DNA of 64,000 nucleotides, taken from positions 124,001-188,000 of the forward strand of contig CAJUMY010000001.1 of the NCBI GenBank assembly GCA_910587685.1, in the 5' to 3' direction. The stretch is from an uncultured Christensenellaceae bacterium (GTDB lineage: Bacteria > Bacillota > Clostridia > Christensenellales > UBA3700). Made by a program: the position numbers and the translations under genes. Positions within the stretch are counted from its first letter, which is position 1; every line of letters begins with the position of its first letter. The notes beneath the pieces are model-generated. The model was not told the DNA's origin. It worked only from the letters and a program-made list of their open reading frames with translations, and did not search any database. Shown here one piece after another: positions 30,032-38,844 of the stretch.

Positions 30032-31245
30032 TATTTGATAACGACCTTAACGTGCACTTTTTTGCCTTTATGGAGAACTATGCCCTCTTTGAGTTCGCTA
30101 TCCGATATCGTTAGCTCGTAAGACGTCACTTTATTTTCGCCGACTTTTACAGCTCCGCCGTCGATAAGTCTGCGCGCTTCGCTCTTGGACTTCGCTACGC
30201 CCGCCTCGACAATAACGTCTATTATGCCGTTGATTCCGCCCGATATCTCCTTAGTGGGGATATCGTCGCAATCTCCCGAAAACGCCGAGAGAGCCTGCTT
30301 CAAAGCCGTCGTAGCGTCCTCTTCGCCGTGAACTATCTTAGTGAGTTCAAAAGCAAGTCTTTCCTTCGCCTTATTGATACGTTCGTCGCGGTAAGCGCAA
30401 AGCTCCGCTATCTCGTCAAGCGGCAGGTACGTCAAAAGTTTGAGACACTTCTCAACGTCGCTGTCGTCGACGTTCCTCCAATACTGGAAAAATTCGTACG
30501 GCGTCGTCTTATTCCTGTCGAGCCATACCGCGCCCTTTTGCGTCTTACCCATTTTCTTACCTTCAGACGTTGTCAAAAGCGTAAACGTCATAGCGTAAGC
30601 GGGACTTCCCTCTTTGCGTCTTATGAGATCAGCGCCGGCAAGTATATTAGACCACTGATCGTCGCCGCCGCACTCGAGCTTGCAGCCGTATTTCTTGAAA
30701 AGATACAAAAAGTCGTAACTTTGCATGAGCATATAGTTGAACTCGAGGAAAGACAGCCCCCTCTCCATTCTCGACTTGAAACACTCCGCGGTAAGCATCC
30801 TGTTGACGGAAAAATGCGCTCCGATATCCCTTATGAACTCGATATAATTGAGCGAATCGAGCCAATCGGCATTATTCACCATAATAGCCGCGTTATCGCC
30901 CTCAAACGAGAAAAACTTCGACATCTGCGTCTTGAAACATTCGCAGTTGTGAACTATGGTCTCGTTAGTCATCATCTGACGCATATCCGTTCTGCCGGAC
31001 GGATCGCCTATTTTCGCAGTGCCTCCGCCTATCAATACTATAGGCTTATGCCCCGCTTTCTGCATATGGCTCATCGCCATAAGCGCAAGAAAGTGTCCGA
31101 CGTGCAAACTGTCCGCCGTCGGATCGAATCCTATATAGAAAGGAACGGATTCTTTGCCGAGTAATTCGTACAAATCGTCTTCGAATACGGTCTGCTTGAT
31201 GAATCCCCTCTCTCTCAAAATATCCATTACGTTTCTCTTTTCCAT
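30031..31245 (-). CDS. tyrS: Tyrosyl-tRNA synthetase
   Basis: A 404-residue class I synthetase. The HIGH motif is HVGH at 48-51, the tyrosine-binding [12 protein letters not shown] lies at 37-48, GDDQWSN at 194-200 and the KMSKS motif is KMGKT at 231-235. The C-terminal S4 RNA-binding domain spans about 335-404 ([14 protein letters not shown]). No T-box leader is visible; the gap to the upstream gene is only 43 bp. It is coupled to yigZ through a 1-base overlap. Confidence 0.97.
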   Translation of the reverse strand: MEKRNVMDILRERGFIKQTVFEDDLYELLGKESVPFYIGFDPTADSLHVGHFLALMAMSHMQKAGHKPIVLIGGGTAKIGDPSGRTDMRQMMTNETIVHNCECFKTQMSKFFSFEGDNAAIMVNNADWLDSLNYIEFIRDIGAHFSVNRMLTAECFKSRMERGLSFLEFNYMLMQSYDFLYLFKKYGCKLECGGDDQWSNILAGADLIRRKEGSPAYAMTFTLLTTSEGKKMGKTQKGAVWLDRNKTTPYEFFQYWRNVDDSDVEKCLKLLTYLPLDEIAELCAYRDERINKAKERLAFELTKIVHGEEDATTALKQALSAFSGDCDDIPTKEISGGINGIIDVIVEAGVAKSKSEARRLIDGGAVKVGENKVTSYELTISDSELKEGIVLHKGKKVHVKVVIK

Positions 31246-31288
31246 AATATCTCCTATCGATCGCCGTATTGATAAATAGCGGCGTTAT

Positions 31289-32491
31289 TTACTTATTGTT
31301 ATTGATGATGTCCTTAAAGAATTCTCCCATTCTCTTTATGCCGTCGTCTATCTGCTCGAGCGTAGCGTTCGAATAGTTGAGACGGATAGTGTTCCTTCCG
31401 CTTCCGTCGGCGTAGAAACTTACTCCCGATACGTACGCGACTTTATATTTGCATATTTCGGGGAAGAGCGTCTCGCAGTCTATACCGAGCGACTTATCGA
31501 ATTCGCCGAATATGAAAAGACCGCCTTGAGGATCGGTATATTTGAACTCCTTAGGCATATATTTTTTGATAGCCTCTATCATCGCGTTCTTCTTTTCTCT
31601 GTATACGGGTATCATGACTTTGAGTCTCTCGTCTACATAGCCGCGCTTTATATATTCGTTCAATATCGCCTGCGAAAGAGAAGAAGTATGAACGTCGACA
31701 GCCTGCTTTCCTATCGTAAGTTTTCTGATAACTTCCTTAGGTCCTACGGCGATGCCGGTCCTAAGTCCCGGCGCGACGGTCTTTGAAAACGACGTAGAAT
31801 AAACGACGTTATCTCCTACTTCGAAACTCTTGAGAGAAGGCACCCTCTCTCCTTCGAATCTGAGCTCCGAATACGGATCATCCTCAAGTACCATTACGTT
31901 ATATTTATACGTGATCTCAGCTATAGCCTTACGCTTTTCAACGCTGTACGTTCTGCCCGTAGGATTTGAAAACGTCGGAACTACGTAAAGCATTTTAGGC
32001 GCGTATTTTTTTATCTTTTCCTCGAGGTCTGTAAGGTCGAGACCGTCTTCTCCCGATTTGACTCCGACGGCGTTTGCCTCGTAAGTCTTGAGTATATGAA
32101 GCGACGCAAGATAAGTCGGATCCTCGACGAGCACAGTGTCGCCCTTATTGACGAACGCCTTGCACATAAGGTCTATCGTCTGCTGTCCGCCAGATACGAT
32201 GAGCACGTTATCTATATCGATACCGTCGATGCCGTATCTCTTTACGTAATCGCAAGCCGTCTTTCTAAAGGGCATATATCCTTCCGTACCGCCGTACTGA
32301 AGAACGTCGGCAGCCTCTTTCCCGTTCATTATATCCGTAGTTATTTCTTTGACTATTTCGGTCGGAAGAAGTTCTTTGGTCGGGAAACCTCCCGCAAACG
32401 AAATAAAATCCGGTTGTTGCAGGAGCTTAAAAATCTCCCTTATCGCATTTCCTTTAAGATCCTTTATTCTGTCGCTTAGCCTGTATTCCAT
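31289..32491 (-). CDS. PLP-dependent aminotransferase, 2-aminoadipate/aromatic type (LysN-like)
   Basis: A 400-residue fold-type I aminotransferase without the GntR DNA-binding domain of MocR proteins. Landmarks are ISFAGGFPTKELLP at 30-43, VLQYGGTEGY, SNPTGR at 175-180, DDPYSELRF near 204, PLP Lys237 in STSFSKTVAPGLR, and RNTIRLNYS near the C-terminus with the carboxylate-binding Arg. Family members act on 2-aminoadipate, leucine or aromatic amino acids. It is the first gene of the operon with tyrS, yigZ and ilvE, which suggests an amino-acid metabolism theme. Confidence 0.9.
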   Translation of the reverse strand: MEYRLSDRIKDLKGNAIREIFKLLQQPDFISFAGGFPTKELLPTEIVKEITTDIMNGKEAADVLQYGGTEGYMPFRKTACDYVKRYGIDGIDIDNVLIVSGGQQTIDLMCKAFVNKGDTVLVEDPTYLASLHILKTYEANAVGVKSGEDGLDLTDLEEKIKKYAPKMLYVVPTFSNPTGRTYSVEKRKAIAEITYKYNVMVLEDDPYSELRFEGERVPSLKSFEVGDNVVYSTSFSKTVAPGLRTGIAVGPKEVIRKLTIGKQAVDVHTSSLSQAILNEYIKRGYVDERLKVMIPVYREKKNAMIEAIKKYMPKEFKYTDPQGGLFIFGEFDKSLGIDCETLFPEICKYKVAYVSGVSFYADGSGRNTIRLNYSNATLEQIDDGIKRMGEFFKDIINNNK

Positions 32492-32739
32492 GATCTATAC
32501 CTCGTACCTTTTTATTCCGAATTTTTATACTCGTATTTAAGAGCCGATAAATTTACAGCGTCTGCCGTAAAAGAGCGTATACGACGCAAAAAAAGCGTCT
32601 TTTTATCCGCTTTATAATTTATTTCATATATTATATCATTACATTTAGCAAATTACAACTGATTGAAGAATAATTCGGACGCTCTTAAGCATTATTTTAT
32701 CCGCTTTGAAGCCGCTCTTTATCGTAATTGATAATTTTA

Positions 32740-32752
32740 TGACAAATTGTCA
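32740..32752 (+). promoter_or_regulatory. Perfect palindrome, candidate operator of the Fe-S/GGGtGRT operon
   Basis: TGACAA-A-TTGTCA, centred about 49 bp before the predicted transcript start. It has perfect dyad symmetry in an intergenic region between divergent operons. The regulator is unknown. Confidence 0.45.
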
Positions 32753-32779
32753 AAAACGTTTTTCTTTCTCGAACTTATG

Positions 32780-32788
32780 TGATATAAT
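32780..32788 (+). promoter_or_regulatory. Extended -10 promoter of the Fe-S/GGGtGRT operon
   Basis: TG-A-TATAAT is an extended -10 element; no good -35 is visible, which is usual for this class. The start falls near 32795, before an AGGAGG ribosome site. Confidence 0.65.
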
Positions 32789-32833
32789 GCTAATAACTAA
32801 TTTGATTATCTTTTTATTAAGGAGGATTTCTTA

Positions 32834-33526
32834 ATGCAATATTCACATGAAGTGCAGAATATGTGTCAGATTGCTAAAGGACCTAACCACGGTCCTGCGC
32901 CTATCCCCGTAGAGGGCAAGTGGGTTCAGGCTAAGGAAGTTACCGATATAAGCGGTCTTACTCACGGCGTAGGCTGGTGCGCTCCGCAGCAGGGCGCCTG
33001 CAAACTCACTCTCAACGTCAAGAACGGTATCATCGAAGAGGCTCTCGTCGAGACTCTCGGCTGTTCTGGCATGACGCACTCCGCAGCTATGGCTGCCGAG
33101 ATACTCCCCGGCAAGACCATTCTCGAAGCTCTCAATACCGATCTCGTATGCGACGCTATCAATACGGCTATGAGAGAACTATTCCTTCAGATTGTCTACG
33201 GAAGAACGCAATCCGCTTTCTCTGAGGACGGACTCCCCGTCGGCGCAGGTCTCGAAGACCTCGGCAAAGGTCTCCGTTCGCAAGTCGGCACTATGTTCTC
33301 GACCAAGGCTAAGGGCGTGAGATACCTCGAGATGGCAGAAGGCTACGTTACCCGTATCGGTCTCGATGAGAATAACGAAGTGATCGGTTACGAGTTCGTC
33401 AACCTCGGCAAGATGATGGAAGCTATCACTAACGGCATGTCCGCTAACGACGCTCTTGTCAAGTTCACGAACAGCTACGGCAGATTCAACGACGCCGTCA
33501 AGAAGATCAACCCTCGTAAAGAGTAA
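32834..33526 (+). CDS. Fe-S cluster assembly scaffold-like protein (IscU/NifU-N related)
   Basis: A 230-residue protein with three conserved Cys in scaffold-like positions: Cys49 and Cys56 (WCAPQQGAC) and Cys77 (LGCSGMTHSAAMAAEIL). The latter segment resembles the IscU/NifU N-domain. It is much longer than IscU, with an unrecognised C-terminal part (after about residue 130). The pair with a GGGtGRT protein is a conserved two-gene unit in Clostridia; its role is not established. Binding of an Fe-S cluster is inference from the Cys pattern. GGAGG precedes the ATG, and the next gene starts 18 bp downstream. Confidence 0.8.
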   Translation: MQYSHEVQNMCQIAKGPNHGPAPIPVEGKWVQAKEVTDISGLTHGVGWCAPQQGACKLTLNVKNGIIEEALVETLGCSGMTHSAAMAAEILPGKTILEALNTDLVCDAINTAMRELFLQIVYGRTQSAFSEDGLPVGAGLEDLGKGLRSQVGTMFSTKAKGVRYLEMAEGYVTRIGLDENNEVIGYEFVNLGKMMEAITNGMSANDALVKFTNSYGRFNDAVKKINPRKE

Positions 33527-33544
33527 TTCGGGAGGAACAGCGAT

Positions 33545-34549
33545 ATGAGTATTACATTTGAAAGTTATAACAGAAGAATAGACAAGATCAACGCTACTCT
33601 TAAAGAGTATGGCATAAAGGATCTCGAAGAGGCTAGAAACATCTGTCTCGAAAAAGGCGTAGACTGCGATAAGATAGTAAAAGGCGTACAGCCTATCGCT
33701 TTCGAAAACGCGGTATGGGCGTACACCGTAGGTTGCGCTATCGCGATCAAAAAGGGTTGCACGAGCGCCGCTAAGGCCGCTGAAGCTATCGGTATCGGTC
33801 TTCAGTCGTTCTGTATCCCCGGTTCCGTCGCAGAACAGCGTAATGTCGGTCTCGGTCACGGAAACCTCGCCGCAAGACTTCTTTCGGAAGAAACCGAGTG
33901 CTTCGCATTCCTTGCAGGTCACGAGTCGTTCGCGGCAGCGGAAGGCGCTATCGGTATCGCGCGCTCGGCTAACAAAGTAAGAAAGACTCCTCTCAGAGTT
34001 ATCCTCAACGGTCTCGGAAAGGACGCCGCTTTCATCATCAGCCGTATCAACGGATTCACTTACGTTCAGACTAAGTACAACTTCTTCACCGGCGGTATCG
34101 ACATCGTGAAAGAGACGGCTTATTCTAACGGCGAGAGATCGGCGGTAAGAGTTTACGGTTGCGACGACGTCAACGAAGGCGTAGCAGTTATGAGACTCGA
34201 GAAAGTCGACGCTTCCATTACCGGAAACTCGACCAATCCTACCCGTTTCCAGCACCCTGTCGCAGGTATCTACAAAAAGTGGTGTAACGAAAACGGTAAG
34301 AACTACTTCTCCGTAGCATCCGGCGGCGGTACGGGTCGTACCCTTCACCCCGATAATATGGCGGCAGGTCCCGCTTCTTACGGTATGACCGATACAATGG
34401 GAAGAATGCACTCCGACGCTCAGTTCGCAGGCTCTTCTTCCGTTCCCGCTCACGTTGAGATGATGGGACTTATCGGTATGGGTAACAACCCGATGGTCGG
34501 AGCTTCCGTTCAGTGCGCAGTTGCAGTCGAAGAAGGAATGAAGAAGTAA
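33545..34549 (+). CDS. GGGtGRT family protein
   Basis: A 334-residue protein recognisable by SVASGGGTGRTLHPDN (the name-giving motif at 260-266), AFLAGHESFAAAEGAIGIA, RVILNGLGKDAAFIISRING and ITGNSTNPTRFQHPVAG. The whole length is extremely conserved in this family. The biochemical function is unknown. It is always seen by me in knowledge of the family next to the scaffold-like gene, as here. GGGAGG lies before the ATG. A terminator follows, so this is a two-gene operon. Confidence 0.93.
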   Translation: MSITFESYNRRIDKINATLKEYGIKDLEEARNICLEKGVDCDKIVKGVQPIAFENAVWAYTVGCAIAIKKGCTSAAKAAEAIGIGLQSFCIPGSVAEQRNVGLGHGNLAARLLSEETECFAFLAGHESFAAAEGAIGIARSANKVRKTPLRVILNGLGKDAAFIISRINGFTYVQTKYNFFTGGIDIVKETAYSNGERSAVRVYGCDDVNEGVAVMRLEKVDASITGNSTNPTRFQHPVAGIYKKWCNENGKNYFSVASGGGTGRTLHPDNMAAGPASYGMTDTMGRMHSDAQFAGSSSVPAHVEMMGLIGMGNNPMVGASVQCAVAVEEGMKK

Positions 34550-34590
34550 TTTAGCGTTACTTTTCGTCTCAATTTTAATAAAAACAACAA

Positions 34591-34632
34591 AAAATACGTT
34601 TGATAAGACATTTATCAAACGTATTTTTCTAT
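34591..34632 (+). terminator. Rho-independent terminator of the GGGtGRT operon
   Basis: A 16-bp perfect stem (34591-34606 with 34612-34627, core ATACGTTTGATAA) is followed by T residues. Confidence 0.9.
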
Positions 34633-35064
34633 TCTTCGTGTTAGAAATGTATACGTTTGTATACCTTTTATCGCCATATCGGTATATTCATAACTCGATT
34701 TAACTCCCTATTCAATTTTTCTATAATGCTCTAATTATCGCGTTAAGCTCATTACTAGCTTTTCAAAACGATAACGGCCGTACACCATCCAGTACTTTTG
34801 TCCTTAAGACAAGTTTTATGTGTATTTCATTATATTCAAAGCCAATTAATGCTATAATTTATTTGGAAATGCCCGCGGAAATCCTTCCGCCGTTCATATA
34901 AAAATATGCGCCCATAACCGCTCTAAACTTTGCGTAAATGCATATATGCTGTGTTCTTGTATAAAAATAATAAAAACCGACTAATTTTGACGTGTTTCGA
35001 CAAAATACGTCATATATAATACTACTGTAATATTTCCGTTTTTGTAATGAGGAGAGCACAGATT
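34633..35064. other. Intergenic stretch, no gene seen
   Basis: About 430 AT-rich bases. The only notable element is a TATAAT-like box near 35015, upstream of the small HTH gene; its -35 partner is uncertain. Confidence 0.35.
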
Positions 35065-35370
35065 ATGGAAAAAATTATGAGGCAAGCAATAATGCGTAAG
35101 AGCGATACCGACAAAGAATATATCGCCCTTATCAAAACTTACGAATATTTGAAAACAAACGATTACGTAGAACGCTGCAATCTGGCGACGATATTCAAAA
35201 AGTTATATATGATGCCGGACCGTCACAGTTTCAATCCTTTAAGGGTAAGCATAGATTTCGGCGTTAGCGAAAGAAGTCTTTTAAGATACAGAAAGAAATT
35301 CATCGCTATATTAACGTATTATTATAGCAAACTTTCCGAGAACGAAAAAGAAAATACGCCGACGGCATAA
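35065..35370 (+). CDS. Small HTH-type protein, ArpU/sigma-like, unknown
   Basis: A 101-residue basic protein. An in-frame ATG at 35047 overlaps the GAGGAG ribosome site that serves the ATG at 35065, so the later start is chosen. The C-terminal part (FGVSERSLLRYRKKFIAIL, about 72-90) reads like a DNA-recognition helix with flanking residues; the rest is helical. It resembles small phage-derived or sigma-like regulators only in general shape. It stands alone, closed by a terminator at 35468-35502. No phage genes are near. Confidence 0.55.
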   Translation: MEKIMRQAIMRKSDTDKEYIALIKTYEYLKTNDYVERCNLATIFKKLYMMPDRHSFNPLRVSIDFGVSERSLLRYRKKFIAILTYYYSKLSENEKENTPTA

Positions 35371-35467
35371 AACTCCCAAATACAAATACTGCACGTTTGT
35401 CCATCTTATGTTTTATATACGTGACGCGAGATAAAGCATAACATAATAAAGAATAACTATTCTGAGT

Positions 35468-35502
35468 AAAAAATGCTTCCCCGCTTGGAGAAGTATTTTT
35501 TA
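35468..35502 (+). terminator. Terminator of the small HTH gene
   Basis: A 13-bp stem (35470-35482 with 35487-35499, two wobble pairs) with a T run. It lies between convergent genes and may partly serve nagB. Confidence 0.7.
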
Positions 35503-35597
35503 ACCTTACATTTTTTATTAAAACGACGCCGAAAATTCGATATTATAAAATACCAACTTTATATCATAACGCCGCGTATCAACGTATTGAATTATAG

Positions 35598-36344
35598 TTA
35601 CTTCGTCAGTTTACTTGCCGCCGCGTCGTCGATTATGACTACTACGTTCGGATGCGTCTGGAGTATACTTGCAGGGCACTCTTCGCTGACCTCGCCCTCG
35701 AGCATCGCTTTAATAGCGTCCGCCTTATTCTCCCCGTTCGCAATGAGCAAAATACTCTTTGCATTCATTACGTTTTTTATACCCATAGTGATAGCGTGAG
35801 TCGGAACTTCGTCGATACCGCCATCAAAGAAACGCGCATTGTCCATACGGGTCTTTTCCTTCAACTTAACGATATTCGTCGTGGAATCGAACGGCGTGCC
35901 CGGCTCATTGAATCCTATATGACCGTTAGCACCTATGCCGAGAAGCTGTACGTCCTGACGCATATCATTAAGGAGCGCGGTATATCTCTCGCATTCCTTA
36001 TCCATATCTTCCGCCTTACCGTTGGGAAGATTGACGTTGCTCTCATTGATATCAATATGATCAAAGAGATTATCATGCATAAAATATACGTAACTCTGGT
36101 CGCTCTCCGCTCCGAGTCCGACGTACTCGTCAAGATTCACCGTCTTGATATCCTTATAGGACGTACCGTTGTTCTTATGATCCTCTATCATCTTTTTATA
36201 AAGACCTATAGGAGTAGAACCGGTAGCAAGACCCAAAATAGCGTCCTTTTTGTTCTCCACTATTTCCTTCATATATCTGAACGCTTCCGCGCTCACCTCT
36301 TCGTAATTTCTCTTGATGATAACCGTAATATTCGCTTCTGCCAT
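35598..36344 (-). CDS. nagB: Glucosamine-6-phosphate deaminase
   Basis: A 248-residue aldose-ketose isomerase/deaminase that converts glucosamine-6-phosphate to fructose-6-phosphate and ammonia. Signatures are LATGSTPIGLYKKM, the catalytic NLDEYVGL, LLGIGANGHIGFNEPG and THAITMGI. The length is normal for the short, non-allosteric Firmicutes form. AAGGAG precedes the ATG. No nagA is near. With pgi and the GH genes it fits amino-sugar catabolism, an inference. Confidence 0.96.
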   Translation of the reverse strand: MAEANITVIIKRNYEEVSAEAFRYMKEIVENKKDAILGLATGSTPIGLYKKMIEDHKNNGTSYKDIKTVNLDEYVGLGAESDQSYVYFMHDNLFDHIDINESNVNLPNGKAEDMDKECERYTALLNDMRQDVQLLGIGANGHIGFNEPGTPFDSTTNIVKLKEKTRMDNARFFDGGIDEVPTHAITMGIKNVMNAKSILLIANGENKADAIKAMLEGEVSEECPASILQTHPNVVVIIDDAAASKLTK

Positions 36345-36543
36345 AAATCGCTCCTTTACACCTCTATACCATACTAATAGTATACGTAGAATATTATATA
36401 TTCATTATTGTATATAATTATACTTCTTCATAGTTAAAATGTCAATAACGATAGATAAAATATAAATAAAACTTTTAATAAAGAAAATTTTTTTATGCAT
36501 AATTTCGACATAATAACTTTTTCAAAAAATATAAAAAATATGC

Positions 36544-36599
36544 GAACATATGTTTACATATTACTGCAAACGTGTTATAATAAATATAAACATATGTTC
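36544..36599 (+). promoter_or_regulatory. Sigma-A promoter flanked by two mirrored LexA (SOS) boxes
   Basis: GAACATATGTTT (36544-36555) and its exact reverse complement AAACATATGTTC (36588-36599) both fit the Firmicutes LexA box GAAC-N4-GTTY. Between them lies TTTACA (36553-36558), a 17-bp spacer and TATAAT (36576-36581). Box 1 overlaps the -35 and box 2 covers the transcript start. The box centres are 44 bp apart, about four helical turns. Confidence 0.85.
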
Positions 36600-36619
36600 A
36601 TACGGTCGAGGTAAATAAA

Positions 36620-37867
36620 ATGACAGACGATATTCAAAAACGGCTCGGAATACTTGCAGACGGAGCAAAATACGACGTGTCCTGCTCGTCATCCGGAGCA
36701 AAAAGAGGAAAAATCAACGGTACTACCGGAACTACGCATTTCAGCGGTATATGCCATACCTTCACTCCCGACGGAAGGTGCGTTTCGTTGCTAAAAATAT
36801 TGATGTCAAACAAGTGCTGTTACGACTGCGCGTACTGTATCAACAGAGCCTCGTCTAACGTCGAGAGAGCTTCTCTATCCCCTGGCGAAATAGCTAAGAT
36901 AACCATTGAATTCTATAAACGCAACTACATAGAAGGACTTTTTTTATCATCGGCTATCGAAGGCAGTCCCGATTCTACGATGGAAAAACTCGTAGATACC
37001 GTACGGCTTTTGAGAGAAGTATACCTCTTTAACGGATATATTCATCTAAAAGCTATAGCGGGCGCCAGCTCTTATCTCATTGAAAAGGCATCGTCTTACG
37101 TCGACAGGATGAGTGCGAATATCGAACTGCCGACGGAGCAAAGCCTAAAACTACTCGCTCCTAAAAAAAATAAAACGTCGATCCTCGATTCGATGAGAGT
37201 CATGCGTAATAATTATCTCGAAACTCTCGAAAACAGAAAAGCGAATCTTCTGCCGGCGGGTCAAACAACTCAGCTCATCGTAGGCGCTACGCCCGAAAGC
37301 GACAGCCATATACTGCTCTTGAGCGAAGGACTTTATAAAAAATTTGCGATGAAAAGAGTTTACTTCTCTGCATATGTGCCCGTAGGAAAGAGCGTTCTAC
37401 TACCCACTGCTCCGCCCGATATGCGTCGGGAAAACCGTCTATATCAAGCAGATTGGCTGCTTAGATACTATAATTTTTCGGCGAAGGAAATACTTTCTGA
37501 GGGCAATCTTCCGTACGATATGGATCCTAAAACCAACTGGGCGCTCAATAATATAGAAAAATTCCCCGTCGACATAAACACGGCAAGCTACGAAATGCTC
37601 ATGCGCGTACCGGGAATAGGCGTCAGATCGGCATGGAAGATAGTGAACGCGAGAAAGCATACCCTACTGCGCTTCGACGATATGGTAAGAATGAGACTCG
37701 TTCTCAAGAAAGCTATTAATTTCATCACGTGTAACGGCAGGTATTACGGCGCGTCGCTCGACCCGAGAAGACTGCGTAATATGCTTTCGTCCGACTACGC
37801 CGAACAGCTCAGCTTTTGGAGCCCGATATATAACGGAGGAACTAATTTTGATAATATACAAGTATGA
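36620..37867 (+). CDS. Putative DNA modification/repair radical SAM protein (TIGR03916 type)
   Basis: A 415-residue radical SAM enzyme. The [4Fe-4S]/SAM motif is Cys66-xxx-Cys70-xx-Cys73 (CCYDCAYC). IEGLFLSSAIEGSPD, typical for this subfamily, follows near 105. A helix-hairpin-helix segment lies at about 315-343 (VDINTASYEMLMRVPGIG), which points to DNA binding. The family is linked by neighbourhood to a uracil-DNA-glycosylase-like partner and is thought to repair or modify DNA; the reaction is unknown. GAGGT precedes the ATG. The mirrored SOS boxes upstream support a damage response. Confidence 0.9.
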   Translation: MTDDIQKRLGILADGAKYDVSCSSSGAKRGKINGTTGTTHFSGICHTFTPDGRCVSLLKILMSNKCCYDCAYCINRASSNVERASLSPGEIAKITIEFYKRNYIEGLFLSSAIEGSPDSTMEKLVDTVRLLREVYLFNGYIHLKAIAGASSYLIEKASSYVDRMSANIELPTEQSLKLLAPKKNKTSILDSMRVMRNNYLETLENRKANLLPAGQTTQLIVGATPESDSHILLLSEGLYKKFAMKRVYFSAYVPVGKSVLLPTAPPDMRRENRLYQADWLLRYYNFSAKEILSEGNLPYDMDPKTNWALNNIEKFPVDINTASYEMLMRVPGIGVRSAWKIVNARKHTLLRFDDMVRMRLVLKKAINFITCNGRYYGASLDPRRLRNMLSSDYAEQLSFWSPIYNGGTNFDNIQV

Positions 37868-38585
37868 CGGTACTATAGAGGGCTACTATACTGCTGTAGA
37901 TACCGCTCTAAAATCAAAAGAACAATACGTTACGTTCACTATAGATACGAATATTCAGCTCGCGTTAGATACCGAGATAATCGACGTGGAAACCAACTTC
38001 GAGACGTTCCGCAATATGGATAAATATCTGACGAAACTCATCGGAAGCAGCAATATCTATGAAATAATATACGCGTTCACCTCGGCAGATCCCGATAAGG
38101 ACAATATAATATTCAACTACATCTCTCTTGCTATCCGTTACGGCAAAAAAGTCTTAGAAATGCTCTCGCATCCCTACGTCGTAAAGATGTACGGCATAGT
38201 CAGAAAAGTCAAAGGCGAATCTCACCGTATGCTGGGATTCATACGCTTTGCAAAAACCGCCGACGAGCGTTATTACGCCGCATATTCCCCAGATAATAAC
38301 GTAACTTCCATAATAATGCCCCACTTTGTCTCTCGATACTCGACAATGCAGTTCGTCATACACGACACGAAACGAGGCGTGCTCGGCATCTACGACGGTA
38401 ACCGCTATATAGTTATCAAAGACGAAAGGAAAGCGACGGTATATTACGCCGACGACGAATACGAAATACAGGCTCTTTGGAAAAAGTTTTACGAATCCGT
38501 GAACATCGCCGAAAGAGCAAACAAGCGTCAGCAAAACGGATATTTGCCAAAAAAATACCGCGATTATTTAACAGAATTTAACTGA
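37848..38585 (+). CDS. Partner protein of the radical SAM enzyme (TIGR03915/DUF4130 type)
   Basis: A 245-residue protein that begins with TTG (37848) after a CGGAGG site and overlaps the radical SAM gene by 20 bp. IIYKYDGTIEGYYTAV at the N-terminus and HRMLGFIRFAKTADERYYAAYSPDN in the middle are typical of the family, which in some genomes is fused to a uracil-DNA-glycosylase domain. That domain is not present here. Overlap and shared SOS promoter imply joint function in DNA repair. The start codon and overlap suggest limited, coupled translation. Confidence 0.88.
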   Translation: MIIYKYDGTIEGYYTAVDTALKSKEQYVTFTIDTNIQLALDTEIIDVETNFETFRNMDKYLTKLIGSSNIYEIIYAFTSADPDKDNIIFNYISLAIRYGKKVLEMLSHPYVVKMYGIVRKVKGESHRMLGFIRFAKTADERYYAAYSPDNNVTSIIMPHFVSRYSTMQFVIHDTKRGVLGIYDGNRYIVIKDERKATVYYADDEYEIQALWKKFYESVNIAERANKRQQNGYLPKKYRDYLTEFN

Positions 38586-38625
38586 AGTCCATATCTATCA
38601 CATAGTTTAATGGAAAAATGTATCA

Positions 38626-38778
38626 GTGGATCCAACAAATAACGGTAAAGTGTATATCTATGATATAGTTCATATTGCATATATCTCGAAAGATGCGAAT
38701 CTTAAAGAGTTAAGTCCTTTTGAAGTTTCTTCACATATTTTCAACGTTTCTATAACTAATAAAATTTATAAAAAATAG
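38626..38778 (+). pseudogene. Possible coding remnant
   Basis: A 50-codon frame from GTG reads as plausible protein (VYIYDIVHIAYISKD, ELSPFEVSSHIF) but has no ribosome site and no stop-free extension upstream. It may be the tail of a lost gene. It could also be chance. Confidence 0.2.
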
Positions 38779-38807
38779 CCTACGGCAATCAAGCCGTAAG
38801 CTATTTT
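38772..38807. terminator. Bidirectional terminator between the repair pair and pgi
   Basis: A 15-bp stem with one mismatch (AAAATAGC...GCTATTTT, core ACGGC/GCCGT) has A and T runs on both sides and lies between convergent genes. Confidence 0.8.
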
Positions 38808-38844
38808 CATAATTCTATGATCAAAGTTTTATAAAATTCATTTG

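Noticed and set aside
30328..31164. 278-codon open frame opposite tyrS
   Set aside because: It is antisense to tyrS, which has all synthetase motifs, and shows no ribosome site.
31246..31288. T-box leader for tyrS
   Set aside because: The gap to the preceding gene is only 43 bp, too short for a T-box.
33179..34618. 479-codon open frame opposite the GGGtGRT operon
   Set aside because: It is antisense to two conserved genes and shows no family features; the length comes from biased codon use on the other strand.
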